Below are positions 46,090-58,611 of a DNA stretch of 64,000 nt, one piece after another. A program made the position numbers and the translations under genes. How positions within the stretch are numbered: position 1 is the first letter of the stretch; each line of letters opens with the position of its first letter. The DNA is taken from contig JARUPY010000271.1 in NCBI GenBank assembly GCA_029817715.1, forward strand, positions 1,488,001-1,552,000, in the 5' to 3' direction. This DNA comes from Melastoma dodecandrum. Its lineage: Eukaryota; Streptophyta; Magnoliopsida; Myrtales; Melastomataceae. A model generated the notes under the pieces. The model was given only the letters and a program-made list of their open reading frames with translations. It made no database searches and had not been told where the DNA came from.

Positions 46090-47941
46090 TGTTGATAAGA
46101 TTTTGACAACGAGAAACTAGGTTTGAGCTATGACTCCAGATAAGCTATAACCTCCTCTAATATAGATATGTTTCCTAATAAAAGAAAAATATCACGATAA
46201 TATTTTCTACTTCCCTAATGATCATTTTAGAATAAAATGAAGTGATTAAAAAATATTTTTCATAAATAGATATTTCAAAAAGGGAATATTATTAGGAATA
46301 TTATTTGAATTATCTGGTAAAACAAATGTTTGAAAGTCAAAAATAAAATATTTCCTAATCAAAGACGTTATTTTGTTATTTTTGGCAACTTCTACCTAAC
46401 CTTATGTAAAAGATTAGGTTATTTAGAAATCACTCTCAAACAATGTTTTCAGATCAATTTCATCCGGATACAATAAAAATCTTATCTGGAACGAATTATT
46501 TCAATTTGGATATAACTGATTGATTGTTTCCTTTTTATAGAAAGTTGACTCGCTGTGCTGGCCGAACTTTCTATAGTGCATTATCTGAGAATTTAAATAT
46601 CGAAATAAGACCAAATTAAATCTCGAAGTCCCAACTGGATATTTGCACGAGCCTATTATCATAATTCTCAAGTTGGAAACAAAATGATTTTCTTTTCCAA
46701 CTATAGAAAGTTGTTGACGAAATCTGGCCCAACCTACTATAACGTAATATCTGATGATAGGATGATCTGATTGACGTAAAATCATATGAATTTCGTTCCC
46801 AATCATTTGATGGACGAAGAGTTATATTTGGTAAAATAAGTTTCCTTAATTATAGGAGGACGGAACTACTATAAAAGAGAGAAAACTAACAAACAATTTA
46901 ACAGTCGATTTTGAGCATAAGTCTTGACATTTCAATAACATTATTGTGCTTTAACGTGTGTGTGAGTGTGCAGAATGAATTCTCCAGGCGAGCGTTCTCG
47001 CAGGAGGTGACTACTGCAGGTTGAGCGGGTTGAAACTGCTCCGGTGACGTCGGTACTTAAGGATCCGAAGGACTCGACCGGAACACTGTCCATAATGTCG
47101 GATTGCGTGCAACAGGGCCTGGGAAGAAGGGTCGCTGGTTGACGGGTCGACGTACAGAGTTGGTAGGAGAGAATGAGTCCGTAGCAGGCGTAACCTTCTG
47201 TGGTTGGTTATTTTGTTATTTGTTTGTTTGCAGCAGGTGTACTTTGATGAAGCCTCCGTAGGCGTCGGTGGTTTCAGATATGAAGGACTTGCCTGGAAAA
47301 ACTGTCCGTGACGCCGGGTGGGCGTACAGCAGGTCCAAGAGAAGGTTCTGTAGCAGGCGCAAGTGTTGAGGGACTGCAACCTACTTTAGACGGATTATCT
47401 TTATTTGTTTTGTAGATTAAACCAAAAATACAAAAAGAGAAGCACATCAGAGGCGTCAAAACACTTGGAGAAAGCGTCATTGAATATGTTCGTTGATCCA
47501 CAGAAGGGACAGTTCGCTACAGCATCACAGAAGGCTGAAACTTTCAGCCAAGGTTCTGTGCCCGTGCAAGTCTGGTTGATTTCCTTGTGATTCGACCTAG
47601 ACTCATCCTAAACTTTGCAAGAGAGTTTCTTGCACTGGTTAAGCTAGTCTAACCGCCCCGTTAATAAAGAAACTATTTTCTTATACCACGGAAGGTTCAA
47701 CCTTCTACAATATAATCACTATTTTAAAGTATTAGTGAAAACGATCGAAAGTGGACGTAGGTGCATTCACTGAACCACTATAAAATCCTTTGTGTTCTCC
47801 GAATTCATTTTGAAGTCCATTTTACAAGTTTTGTTTTACAGCAACTTACTTCCGCTACGAGAGTTGTGAAAAAGCTTTTAAGAAATCCTTAATTGGACTT
47901 AACATTAATTCACCCCTTTTTAGTATAATCTTTGGCCAACA
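46090..47941 (+). mobile_element. Solo LTR of a Copia-type retrotransposon, about 1,852 bp
   Basis: Terminal inverted bases TGTTG (46090-46094) and CAACA (47937-47941) enclose the element. The flanks are GAAAT and AAAAT, a 4/5 match to a 5-bp target duplication. Inside are a TATAAAAG box (46870-46877) and, near the 3' end, AATAAA-type signals. The segments GGACGTAGGTGCATTCACTG and TTGGACTTAACATTAATTCA resemble the 3' ends of plant Copia LTRs (SIRE/Maximus-like, from memory). No primer-binding site follows and no gag/pol lies nearby, so this is a solo LTR left by recombination. Orientation plus, divergent from the HD-Zip gene. Confidence 0.7.
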
Positions 47942-50900
47942 AAAATTAAGGGAACCAATGGTTTATTTATCTAAAATTTATATATTTGGATAATATCCAA
48001 ATTCTTTATGGCATTTTTTTTGGGGGGGGGGTCTCTAGTGTTGGGTCTTCCCACCTCGTAATCATAAACAAGAAAAGGGAGAGGAAAGAAAGAGAGGAGC
48101 GAGTCATGCGGACCCCGGGTTTTTAGTACAAAATTTAATTTAATCCCAACGTGTAACTATTTGATTCAACGACTGAATTCGATCAATGAAAAGTTACGCG
48201 TAGTTAATGAAGAAATGGGAAGTGGGTTTTCCTCCTAATATGTGTTTTGACTTCGTTAATTGGGGGCATATTAGGTGAGCTACGTGTCCCCCAACAATTA
48301 AACAATTGATGCTTATGCGTGGCTCGAGATGGGTTTAGTAGGAGGAGATGCCTACAAGCAAAGGCCATCGATCCCATCTATTCACTTAATATCCGATTTT
48401 GGACAATACTAATTTCCGGCGACTCCAAATTCGAATATGTAACTGGTCGATATGATCCATTAACAACACTCGACTCCTTTCGATTTGGCTACCCTTCACA
48501 TTAAAATGCAAAAAAAAAGAGAAAATTCTAAAAGAAAAAAGGAGATTAAAATAATTTCATTTCCGAGCTATAGGGTTCTCACATAAAAGCAAGATATTTT
48601 TTTAATTTGGTGGGGGGTTGGGATTACGTCATGGGTTGCGCAGGTTCTTCTGCTTGGGAATTGGGGCCCCTACTCTCATTGGCCAAGTCTCACTTTAAAG
48701 AACTCAATCCTGGGTTCATTAGTCCGATGAGTACGTTTTAAATAAATATTTCCAAGTTAATCACAAGGGTTTCATGTTTTTCGATTGTCCGAAAACGAAA
48801 CCCACGAGGATCAAACATGTCAAGTTTAATTATTTCCCTTGTGGGTCAAATCAAATTGGGGTTGGTGTTGGTGGTGGTGGTGGTGGGGGATGGTTGGTGG
48901 TGGTGTTATCATCTCCTTGGTTCTGCCCATGGGTAGAAAGGAAAGGAGATAGACCACATTCCTTCCCCCGGGGAAAGAACCCCAAAGTGGACAGAAATGG
49001 AACTCATTATTTGGGTCGGAAAAGAGGGAATGAACAAACACACCGAGGTGGCTGACCATCGAATTGTGGACAAGGAAAACACGTGAAGAGACATCTAACT
49101 TGGTCAAGCTTTCCCACAAACGTGTGTCCTTCTCTTGTGTATGTCCGTCCGCCCGGGCTCATAGCCCGATTTCGAGGTGCCTTGGTGAAATACCACTAAT
49201 TTCAATGAGTTTGTTGGGAGGGGATCTTTTCTTTTCTCTTAAAAAGATGTGATTTGAAATCCCCCAACCGTACCTTTAATTACTTAGGAAGCTAAAATTT
49301 TCTAGAAATGTTAAATTCCGTCTTCTAACCACACATCGGACACCCGCACTCATGCCCGAAACTGGTCCAACTTGTCAAAGGAAATACAGGCAGTCCTTAC
49401 TAAACCCTTTCCGTGAGACGAGAGCCTTGCCTTAAACGAGAAAACGCCTTACGTGACACATTTGGAAAGATTACTGGCGTTTAGCCTTTTGCTTCTGTTC
49501 ACATATCTGTGTCCCTAAGCAATGAATAAGCACGTTAACGCGTGTCGAATCTCCCAACACTACTCTCCCCAATCCAATGTCACAACAGATATATACGCTA
49601 GTTTTTACAATAGAACCTTGTTTTATCTAATCGAATGTTATAGCTCATTCAAATTGAATTAGTGTCAAGTTAGGCGAACGTGTGGTCGGATTCTTATTGT
49701 ATGTGCGAGAGTGTTGGCACGTTCTAGAGGCCCGACATGGTCATTCTCATTGAAATGATGCTGATGGGGGGGGGGGTCGAAAAAAGATGTGGCTGACCCA
49801 AGCCTAAACATGTTCTCATTAGTCAGTTTCATTGTACGGGGGTCGATTGGTTGGTCAATTTAAAATTAAGACCCCTGGTCGGTAAGATACTTCCGCCTTC
49901 ATTCTCATGTGATTGCCGACGGAACCATCGCATGCTTGTAGGAAATTTCTTTCTTCTTTTCTTTCAAAGGGTCTTACTATCAGTAAAAAAAAAGGTTATC
50001 GTAACGAGAAAAATCTTTTACAGGAGAGGGGAAAAGGCAAAATTTCTTCCAGACCAAAAATGCAAATGAGGGTGACCTGATGGAAAGGGACATGGCGAAC
50101 TTCACGATCACATGGGGGTTTGGGTGTGTGTTTCTAACCCAATGCTCCTTCCACACGTGTCATCTCCCCACGAGTTCTCTAACCAGGGACCACCTCTATC
50201 CATCCATCCACGCGTGGCCCCCCTATTTGACAAACACACAGACTTCCCACCCGCGATCAATACTCCATGAACCCATTCCTGTAACTCGTGAGAACCAACA
50301 CGTTGGGGATTCACGTATATAAATAGCTTTCTACGTTTTGAACATCTCAAGTTATAGAATATGTATCGATCCACGTGCTTAGCAGCAAATTATTATACCA
50401 ACTTTCAGAGGTGAATGTGGTTGTTGTTGTTTTTCTCGTGATTATTTTTCTGTCAGGCCGAGTGACTAGGTTGTCTCATCATGCGAGTGCGTAGATGTTA
50501 ATTTCTCTCGGGGAATAATGTAAACCAACGTTGTGTCAAAGGGACAAGTGAGAAACGCAGAGCTGAAGCCGGGAGAAGAGGGGGAGGGGTCATCAGTGCT
50601 TCTTTTGACTGACTATGGTGGTGTCTTCGTGTCTCTCTTCCACTATATAAATAATTATTAATGTGTGTACCACAAAAATGGATGTGATGTGTCGGGCCTG
50701 GGGGTGGTCTGCGCTCCGTTGTCGAATGATCGATGGGAACCAGAGAGAGAGTCCAGGCAGTCGTGGGTGTCTGACTCCTGTTGCATTAACTTTGGCAGAA
50801 GACTTATGGCCGGGTCCGGGTGCCACCGAGCTTTTCTAGGGGCAGAGAAGTCAGGGCATATTTTCACATACATCATTCGAAAGGGACTCGGTGCTTTATG

Positions 50901-51794
50901 TTTAATAAAGATAATATTAATATAATATAATTCATGAACGAAATAGAACTAAGTCGAGTGAAGTCAGTGGACTGATACTAGTTTATAGAAGAAAATTAGT
51001 AGATACGATTTTGCAAGCGATTGAAAATTTTATGTAGTAACGGAAATGTGCATTTTGGCAATAAAAATGTCCGAAGGCACGTAAACTCAGAGACATTCTT
51101 TATAAATAAAGCTTTATTATTTTGTTCACAACAACACAATACCACCTCACACTTTTTCTTAGTTTTAGCTAAAAACATTTGTAGAAAATCTAAACGTTAG
51201 ATCGTTATAATATTTTCATACAATCCGTTAATTTGTTTTCTTTTTCTACTACCACAATTTCGTTTCCTCAAGCTCAATAGATTTATATGATCTCAACGTG
51301 TTACTATTTTCATTCACAAAATAGTTTCTTTCTTGAAAGGAGTGATTTGGACGAAGGGTTCACAAGTGCACAAAACAACTCCTAAAATGTACTATTTCGA
51401 TGTTATATTAAAATAATCATATACATACGAATATCATGTTAACTAATGGAACAAGAACATAATCACAACGGCCCATCTAAACATTTATACCCATGGCGAC
51501 ACGTGTAACATCCGGGCAGGGGTCGAATTGGACCCCCTCCATTTTGCCTCCACAGGATGGGATGAGATAAGATGAGACGAGAAAAGTAAATTGACAGGAA
51601 AAAAAAAGTCATCGCGAATGTGCTTGCTATTCGTACGGAGGAGAAAATGGGGTTTGTGTTATGTGAACTGAGGACTTGATGTTTGAAGAAGCATATGTTC
51701 TTGACATCATCATCACTAGCCCTTTGATGTGATTTCTAGTTTCAGTTCGGATAAGGATGAACAGTTCAAGTGACAGATGGGAAATAAATACGGT
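47942..51794. other. Intergenic, no recognised gene
   Basis: About 3.9 kb of AT-rich DNA with short poly(G) runs (near 48020 and 49767) and (TGG)n at about 48870-48900. Several ORFs of 60-97 codons lack domain or splice support. Confidence 0.6.
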
Positions 51795-52860
51795 TGAGAT
51801 CAGCACATTTTTCTAGGGCATCCCATCCCAAAGTAGTTGATTTAGATTTCTGTCATGTCTGCACATTGGACTGTAACTTTTGTCTTTCCAAAGTCTTAAT
51901 CAAGTCATCATTTAGTCTAATAATGCTGATGATGTCCCAAAGCCGTCGGCAGTAGCTACAAATCATAACTATGAAATTACCGACGACATGTCCTAAACGC
52001 ATGGAGGAGGAGGAGGAGGGGTCACAAGATTCCTTTCGTATATGCTTTTGAGTTCTAATGGGATGCTTTTAAAAAAAACGCATTTTTCTTTTGTTTTCTT
52101 TAGTTCACCTTTGATGTTGATGATTACAAGGATTGATATAATCGAAACACCTCCATTTGGCCAATAGAATAATACATGTCATCACTATCCCGACAGTAGC
52201 AAGCCATGTTCCCTCATCTCCAAACTTTAGGAATGAGATTATTAACTTCTACATGGGACAGCTAAGTATATATGAGTAGATTCCAGCATTAAACAACCCC
52301 TTAATAATCACAATTAGGGGAATCCCCAAAAGCGTAATCATGCCACTTCCCACTTCTCTGTATAATGGGAAAGAACATTAGTTCTCTCTCTGTTTTTTCT
52401 TTAATCAACAATTGTTTATTGTCATTTGGTAATAATGTCTCTAGACTCTAGAAGGGTGGGGTCAAAAATAACAAAAATTTAGGACTATAATATTTTACTT
52501 TTTTTAAAATGTGTCCGAACGTGACATTGAACACTCGAGTCTTCCGTGTTTCCCTCCTCACCATCCTAAGCTTAACCCTTTTAATACAAAAAAAAAAATC
52601 CATACACCCCCCTAAATCACGCCTTAATTCTAGGGCATTTCCTAAGGGCTATTAGAATGGGGAGTTTTATTAGCTGTCTCCCTCGAGGCAGCCCTTGGAT
52701 TAGACGAGTTTGCGAATCAGGGTTTTGAAGCTTTTTTTTAAAGGGAAGTTGGGGGTGGGGGGTGGTTTAATTAATTAAACATGATTAGTCATATCAACAC
52801 GAGGGAGTGCGGTTGTGGTCCTCGTTATCTTTTTCCTCCAATTGGGTGGAAAGGCAGGGT
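51795..52860. repeat. Diverged tandem duplication, unit A
   Basis: Shares ordered blocks with unit B: 27 identical bases at 51795-51821 and 53537-53563, similar sequence around 52190-52340 and 53800-54250, and 25 identical bases at 52805-52829 and 54428-54452. Indels change the spacing. No coding content seen. Confidence 0.75.
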
Positions 52861-53536
52861 GACTTTATCACTTTTGATTGAATGCCATGCCCTAACCTAT
52901 ATATATAATGACTAATGACGTGTTAATTCGATATGTTAATTGATTTCCGTACGTGTTGATTTTGATATTGTTAGACATGAGTGTGGTGTTGTTGTTGGTA
53001 AAGTTGACAACCACCACCACCGCCACCACCAACAGAGATGAGATCTTCGCCATACAAATCCATGAGAAATTAAAACGGGCACTGTTGGTACAAAACGTTA
53101 TTAATCAACTCTGAAAGATTCTTGCCCCTGAGATTCCCTTTTCCCCCCCAACTCTTATATGTCTTTTTTTTTTTTATATAATTAGCACTCAAAAAGACAC
53201 CCACCAAAGTAGTACGAATCCAGTCCCCAGATGTTCATTCATCAAACAACTTCAAGCACACGGGGAAGAGACAGGAAAAGGAAAATGGAAAAAGATGAAC
53301 GAAAGCCCGTCCCATGTACATCAGGCCCAATAAGATCATAGTCAGGGCCCATGCTGGGATCTCGGCCCATTTTCCTTCTAACCATTAGGTTCCTCCTCCA
53401 GGGCTGTCATCTCCAATCAATTTTTTAAAAAAACATTTCATATTTACTTAAATAAATTTGGTTTTCTTCTTCGGTGAATCCAAACACAAGCCAAAAACAT
53501 ATCTTTTGATTTCGGTCCGAAACCAAAAATTTGGGA

Positions 53537-54490
53537 TGAGATCAGCACATTTTTCTAGGGCATTTCATCCGGAAGTAATTGATTTATGTCATGCCTGCAC
53601 ATAAACAAATTATAACTCTGAAATTACCGACGGAATGGAGATAGAAAATAATTTGAACAACGCATGATGAAAAAAGTGCTTTTAAAAAAACACATTTTTC
53701 TTTTTGTTTTCTTTTGTTCACGTTGATGATGATGATGATGATTGATATGGAAAACTCCCTTTAGCCAAAATAAAATAATGTATGCCATCTTAAATCCCGA
53801 CGGTAGGAAGCAATGTTCATCTCATCTCCCAACTCGAGGAATGAGTTCACTAACTACTGCATCATTATCATAATGGGGCAGACATCTAATGAGTCATTAT
53901 ATATGTATGAGCAGATTTCGAACAACTCCTTAATTCAAAATGTGTTTGGTTTGAAAATTCAAAAAGGAATGAAATCGACTAATAATTCTATTCATTTTTC
54001 TTTCCATATTTCCTTTTAATTGCTTTCTATTTCATTTATTTTGAATAGGAAGAGAAGGAATGCATATTCCCTCGCTCATGGTAATGAATGCCCATTCTCT
54101 TACTCATTCCTTCTCTTCTTTTCCCCATCTTCATTCTTAAACTAAACACATCTACCTTCCTAATCATTATATTTTTTTCTCCATTCTCATTTCATTCCGT
54201 CCGAAATTCCATTCCGAAAATCAAACGGTCACTTAGGGGAATCCCTATAAGCTTAGTCACGGGACGTCCCAAAATTAAGCCTTAATTCTTAGGGCATTTT
54301 CCAAGGCTAATAAAAATGTTAATTAGACCTCACCTCACAACTTTATAATTGAAAAAAAATTAACAGTCTGAGTTTATATCACGAGTTTATGAATTAATTA
54401 ACTATGATTAGTCATGTCCGTACGAGTGAGTGCGGTTGTGGTCCTCGTTATCCTTTTCCCTTCCAATTGGGTGGAAAAGTCAAGGATTTA
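53537..54490. repeat. Diverged tandem duplication, unit B
   Basis: Partner of unit A at an offset of about 1.6-1.75 kb. It ends with the shared block containing GGTTGTGGTCCTCGTTATC and a CCAATTGGGTGGAAA motif. Confidence 0.75.
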
Positions 54491-55274
54491 AAAGAAAGAC
54501 ATGGCGGCGGAGGTCCAACGTTGTCCCATAATAGACAGAACCCAGCCAATGTGAATTAGGCCCATTCACGCTATCTGTGTTTGTTGTATGAAACTGTTGG
54601 TCGATCTTTCAGGCGTTGAGATCCTCTTAGTCGAGATTGAAGACTCTTTTTAGTTTTCTCTTTGCATCTTTGGCAACGATAGGTCCTCCTGGAGGCAGCC
54701 TTCCTTTATTGGGAATTGAACGGTGCAGGTATGTCCCTGTTGAAGGCACATGCAGTGGATTTCTCTTCTACTCCATTTCGATATCTTAAGCTGCAGAGCA
54801 TGGAGTATGTGAATGTAAATTTGAGTGTTTAAACTACTTAGCTTTTCCAGGTAACATTGAAAACAATGCGCTGGAGAACGTTAAAGGAAGAATATGAAAA
54901 AAAAAATCATCATTGCCTTAGTATATTCAGAAGCTCAAAACCGAAGCCACAAGCTACTTGTCCACACAAGACTAAGGAAAATTGCTCGGACAATGTCAAG
55001 GACAAAAGAAGTAAGACCCGGTTATGTTCGTTTACCACGAGTGTTGGCATCAATATTGCATAATGAATACGGACCGAGTTTGTTAAAATACTAATTATCA
55101 CTCTTATGACGCATTTGGCATGACTTTACAAAGAGGATATAATTCAAAATCTCATATATGACGTGTGTTTTGGGGTTTCTAATCCCACCTTTCTCAACCA
55201 AACCAGTGACAGTGTTGGCAACCCCATCGCCAAATTCATAATTGCCCATTTAAGTGAATGCGATTGGGGTGAGA
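54491..55274. other. Intergenic between duplication unit B and the quinone-reductase mini-copy
   Basis: No recognised gene. The ORFs at 54857-55094 are short and unsupported. Confidence 0.5.
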
Positions 55275-55401
55275 GCAGGGCGGTAAGAGAAGCTACTACA
55301 ACAAAATGGGCAAAGGTGGAGTCCCGAGCATGAAGCGGCTGCCCATGGCGCCTCTGACTACATCCGAGGTTAATGTATGGTCACGGTGGCGGTCCTCCTA
55401 G
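55275..55401 (+). pseudogene. Partial copy of the start of the quinone-reductase gene
   Basis: From about 30 bp before an ATG (55306) to near 55372 the sequence matches the 5' UTR and first codons of the gene at 56084: both have ATGGGCAAAGG, GTCCC.AGCA, AAGCGG and ACTACATCCGAGG/CCTACATCCGAGG. A 6-bp deletion and a 3-bp insertion keep the frame, so a 31-codon ORF remains, ending at 55399-55401. A TATGGTCACGG segment after it recalls the TATGGCCACGT at 56264, suggesting a large internal deletion. Most likely a decayed tandem duplicate. Confidence 0.65.
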
Positions 55402-56083
55402 TATCAGATTTAGTGATGATCGATCGACGGCATAAAAAGGATGAAATTGACAAAGCTCATTGATACCCAACTCCTTTATCATGGAATCTCGGCCCATTCA
55501 CCTTCTGCCATTATGCTTTCCTTAGCTTTTTTGTCAATGTTGCAGGTGGATCTCCAATTCACCCTCGAAGTTAGAAGGGGACATTGTTTGCCGGCCGAAT
55601 GATTCCCGAGAGAGGCACGTTGTTGGGGGGGAGTTGTTTGTGCATCCCAATCAACATTAGTGTTAAAAAATGTTTCGACACATGGGGTTGGTGTTGTGTC
55701 ATGATGAGATTTAAATAATAGTAGCCAAATGAACCATATTTTTGTAATTATGTTCCCCCATCAATTTGGCAAATGATCGAGAGACCAGACCCAACTCGTA
55801 TTTCATTGTTTACCCTTCGTTGCTCTTAGTGTTCCAGGGAATTTCTTACTGTTTGGTCATATTCATCCGATTGAAAGAGTCGATAGGACTTGATTGAAAC
55901 AAATTCATTAATTCAAGGACTAATAGTGCGTAATTAAGACGACATCGCATCACTCGCAGCTCGTTTTTAACGGTCTCCCCTCTCCCTCGCCCTCACTCCC
56001 CCAGAGCAACCCCCACCCGATCACAATCCACAACTCCCTTCGATTCATCCCCAACAAACGGCGAAGAAGCTTCTAGAAACGCA

Positions 56084-57857
56084 ATGGGCAAAGGCGGCGG
56101 CTGCGTCCCCAGCAAGAAGCGGCCCGTTGCGCCTCCGCCTACATCCGAGGACGCCGCCCCGCCTGCCCCGGACTCCCCGCCTCCGGAGGTCCTGTCCCCG
56201 CAGCTGCCCTCCTCTCCGCCGACGGCTCGGAAGGTTAAGGTCTTCATCGTATTCTACTCGATGTATGGCCACGTTGAGTCCCTCGCTAAGGAACTTAAGA
56301 AGGGGGTGGATTCGGTGGAGGGGGCGGAGGGATTCCTTTTCCGGGTTCCCGAGACGTTGCCGTCGGAGGTGCTGGAGAAGATGGGGGCGCCGGCAAAGGA
56401 CGTGAGCGTCCCGGTGATTGGTGCGGGTGGGGAGGAGCTGCTCGAAGCTGACGGGTTGGTTTTCGGGTTCCCGACTAGATATGGGGCAATGGCTGCACAG
56501 ATGAAGGCGTTCTTTGATTCGACTGGTGGGTTGTGGCGGGAGCAGAGGCTGGCTGGGAAGCCGGCTGGGTTCTTTGTCAGCACTGGCACGCAGGGCGGCG
56601 GCCAAGAGACCACCGCGTGAGTATTTGTCCGCATCAGTTGAAGCTGGGTTTTGTTTTTAATTATTCCTGATCGACTGCATTGATAGAATTTTTTTCGAAT
56701 CTTACAGTGCTGATTTAGCTTGTCATTTTACTGTTTATAAGCAGAAGTATCCATTATCAGTGCAGTTGATTGCAGTAGGGTTAGGTTATTCAGATAGCTT
56801 TTGACAGGGATTGTGAATGTGACTTGTATTGGCGGTGTACTATAAGGATAATCTGCAGATCAAAGAAACCCAGAGAAAAGTATAGCTTGATTTAGCAATA
56901 ATATCATCATTATACAGTCATTTCAGGCATGAAAATAGCAGCATTGGTGTCTTCTGATATATTATATTTGATGAGTGCCTCGTGCACTCCCTGGTATCGT
57001 CCCTTAGTCCAACTACATTTTAGGAATTTTCAAGTGGATTGCTGAAGCTGTCGACATATTTCTGTCAATGTGATGTGGTCGAGGGTTATTGGGTATTTTG
57101 TTACATAATTGTTTGATTGTTTTGATCTTATCGTCGGTTGGCTCCTTTGCAAATCAAAGTTACAAATTCTTTGCCCGGACATGTCGGCCCATTGTTGTCT
57201 GGTATGCTTTGCTGTTAGGAGACAGTTATAACTTCGAGTGAGTGCATCATTCCATGTCCCTGCAGTGTTGAATAATAAAAAAAGATGGGATTCTCGTGAC
57301 ACATAAATTTCACATTGTCGATCATACTTGATATTTTTCTACATGGTTGTGTTGCGTATTGACTATTGAATTGTTTTCGAAAGCTTTCCTTTTTATATAG
57401 AGATGATTCTCTCATTGGGATAGGGCATCAATGGAGTTACAGCTACAGCAGTCTGTCTTGTTGCCCTTAGTGCTTCTTTGTCATTCATCATATATGTCTG
57501 GTGGTGAAGCCACATCACTGTGCTACTTCTATGCATTATTGAACGAATCGAAAAGAGATTCACAATTAAGACATTGTGATGTCCATCATCTTAATTGTTT
57601 GGTTGCTCCATTTACTTTTTACTTGCAGGTGGACTGCGATCACTCAGTTGGCTCACCATGGGATGTTGTTTGTTCCGATCGGTTACACCTTCGGTGCTGG
57701 GATGTTCAAGATGGATACCATTAAAGCCGGCACGCCATACGGAGCTGGGGTCTATGCAGGTGACGGATCGAGACAGGCGAGCGACACGGAGTTGGCGCTT
57801 GCGGAACATCAAGGCAAGTACATGGCGTCGGTTGTAAAGAGGCTTGCCCTGGCTTGA
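56084..57857 (+). CDS. FQR1-like NAD(P)H:quinone oxidoreductase (WrbA/flavodoxin-like)
   Basis: FMN-dependent two-electron quinone reductase that avoids semiquinones. Exons 56084-56616 and 57629-57857 join in phase (GC/G TGG) to give 253 residues. The flavodoxin fold starts at VKVFIVFYSMYGH (51-63); the FMN phosphate loop is SMYGHVES (59-66). Further FMN/active-site segments are PTRYGAMAAQMKAFFD and STGTQGGGQET at the exon end. Exon 2 carries the WrbA signature LAHHGMLFVPIGYTFG. The N-terminal 50-residue Pro/Ser-rich extension begins MGKGGGCVPSKK, with Gly2 and Cys7 suited to myristoylation and palmitoylation, so plasma-membrane attachment is plausible. It resembles the longer FQR1-like 3 type of Arabidopsis. 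The 1,012-bp intron shows no other gene. Confidence 0.94.
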
Positions 57858-58611
57858 GTTGTTGCCCGGTTCTTTCATTTAAAAATTATTTGAAGTCACG
57901 AGGTTGACTGGATTTGAGTACCTCGGTCGATTATGTCTCATGATGCTGCTGTACACGGACCTCAAAGGATCAAATTACATTGTTACCGGAAATAATGCGA
58001 CGTCGTTGTTCTTTAAAGTGACCGTCTATTTCCTGGCTACGGATCAACTTACAAGTCTATGCACCAGCTTAACACAAGATATAATAACATGACCCACTTA
58101 TTTAATACACGGAACATGATCAACTTACATACAGACTACCAACAAATTTGGCGGAGGGAACTCAACCGGGTACGGATTTTTAAGTTACACAATTTTTTAG
58201 ACGTGTATATATAATAAAATTTAATTTAATTCTATTTATTTATTTATTTTATGTTGAATATTTTATGTATAATGAACTGAATTTATAGTTAATTTAATAT
58301 TATCTTTTTTAAGTGAGTGACTTAAGTGATAATTCTTATAAATTTAATTAATGATGCAACAGGACCATGCTATCGCATTAACTATTTATTTCATCGTATT
58401 CATTTCATATTTGAAATTAATATAATATTTATTTATTTTATAAATTTTAAATGGATTATTTCGCATAACACGTTTAACGAATAAGTCATATATCAAATTT
58501 CACATTTTAATACGATTAGACAAATAAAGTTGTCTCTATATTTAAAGTTTTAAAACACGAACAGTTTAAGATACTACACACCGAAAGCACGAATTGCCTG
58601 CCCTGTCCACA
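57858..58611. other. Intergenic between convergent quinone reductase and bHLH genes
   Basis: About 750 bp, very AT-rich from 58180 to 58560. Probable 3' UTRs at each side; nothing else seen. Confidence 0.6.

Noticed and set aside
56045..56605. 186-codon minus-strand ORF over the quinone-reductase exon 1
   Set aside because: Antisense shadow of a GC-rich coding exon; no domain.
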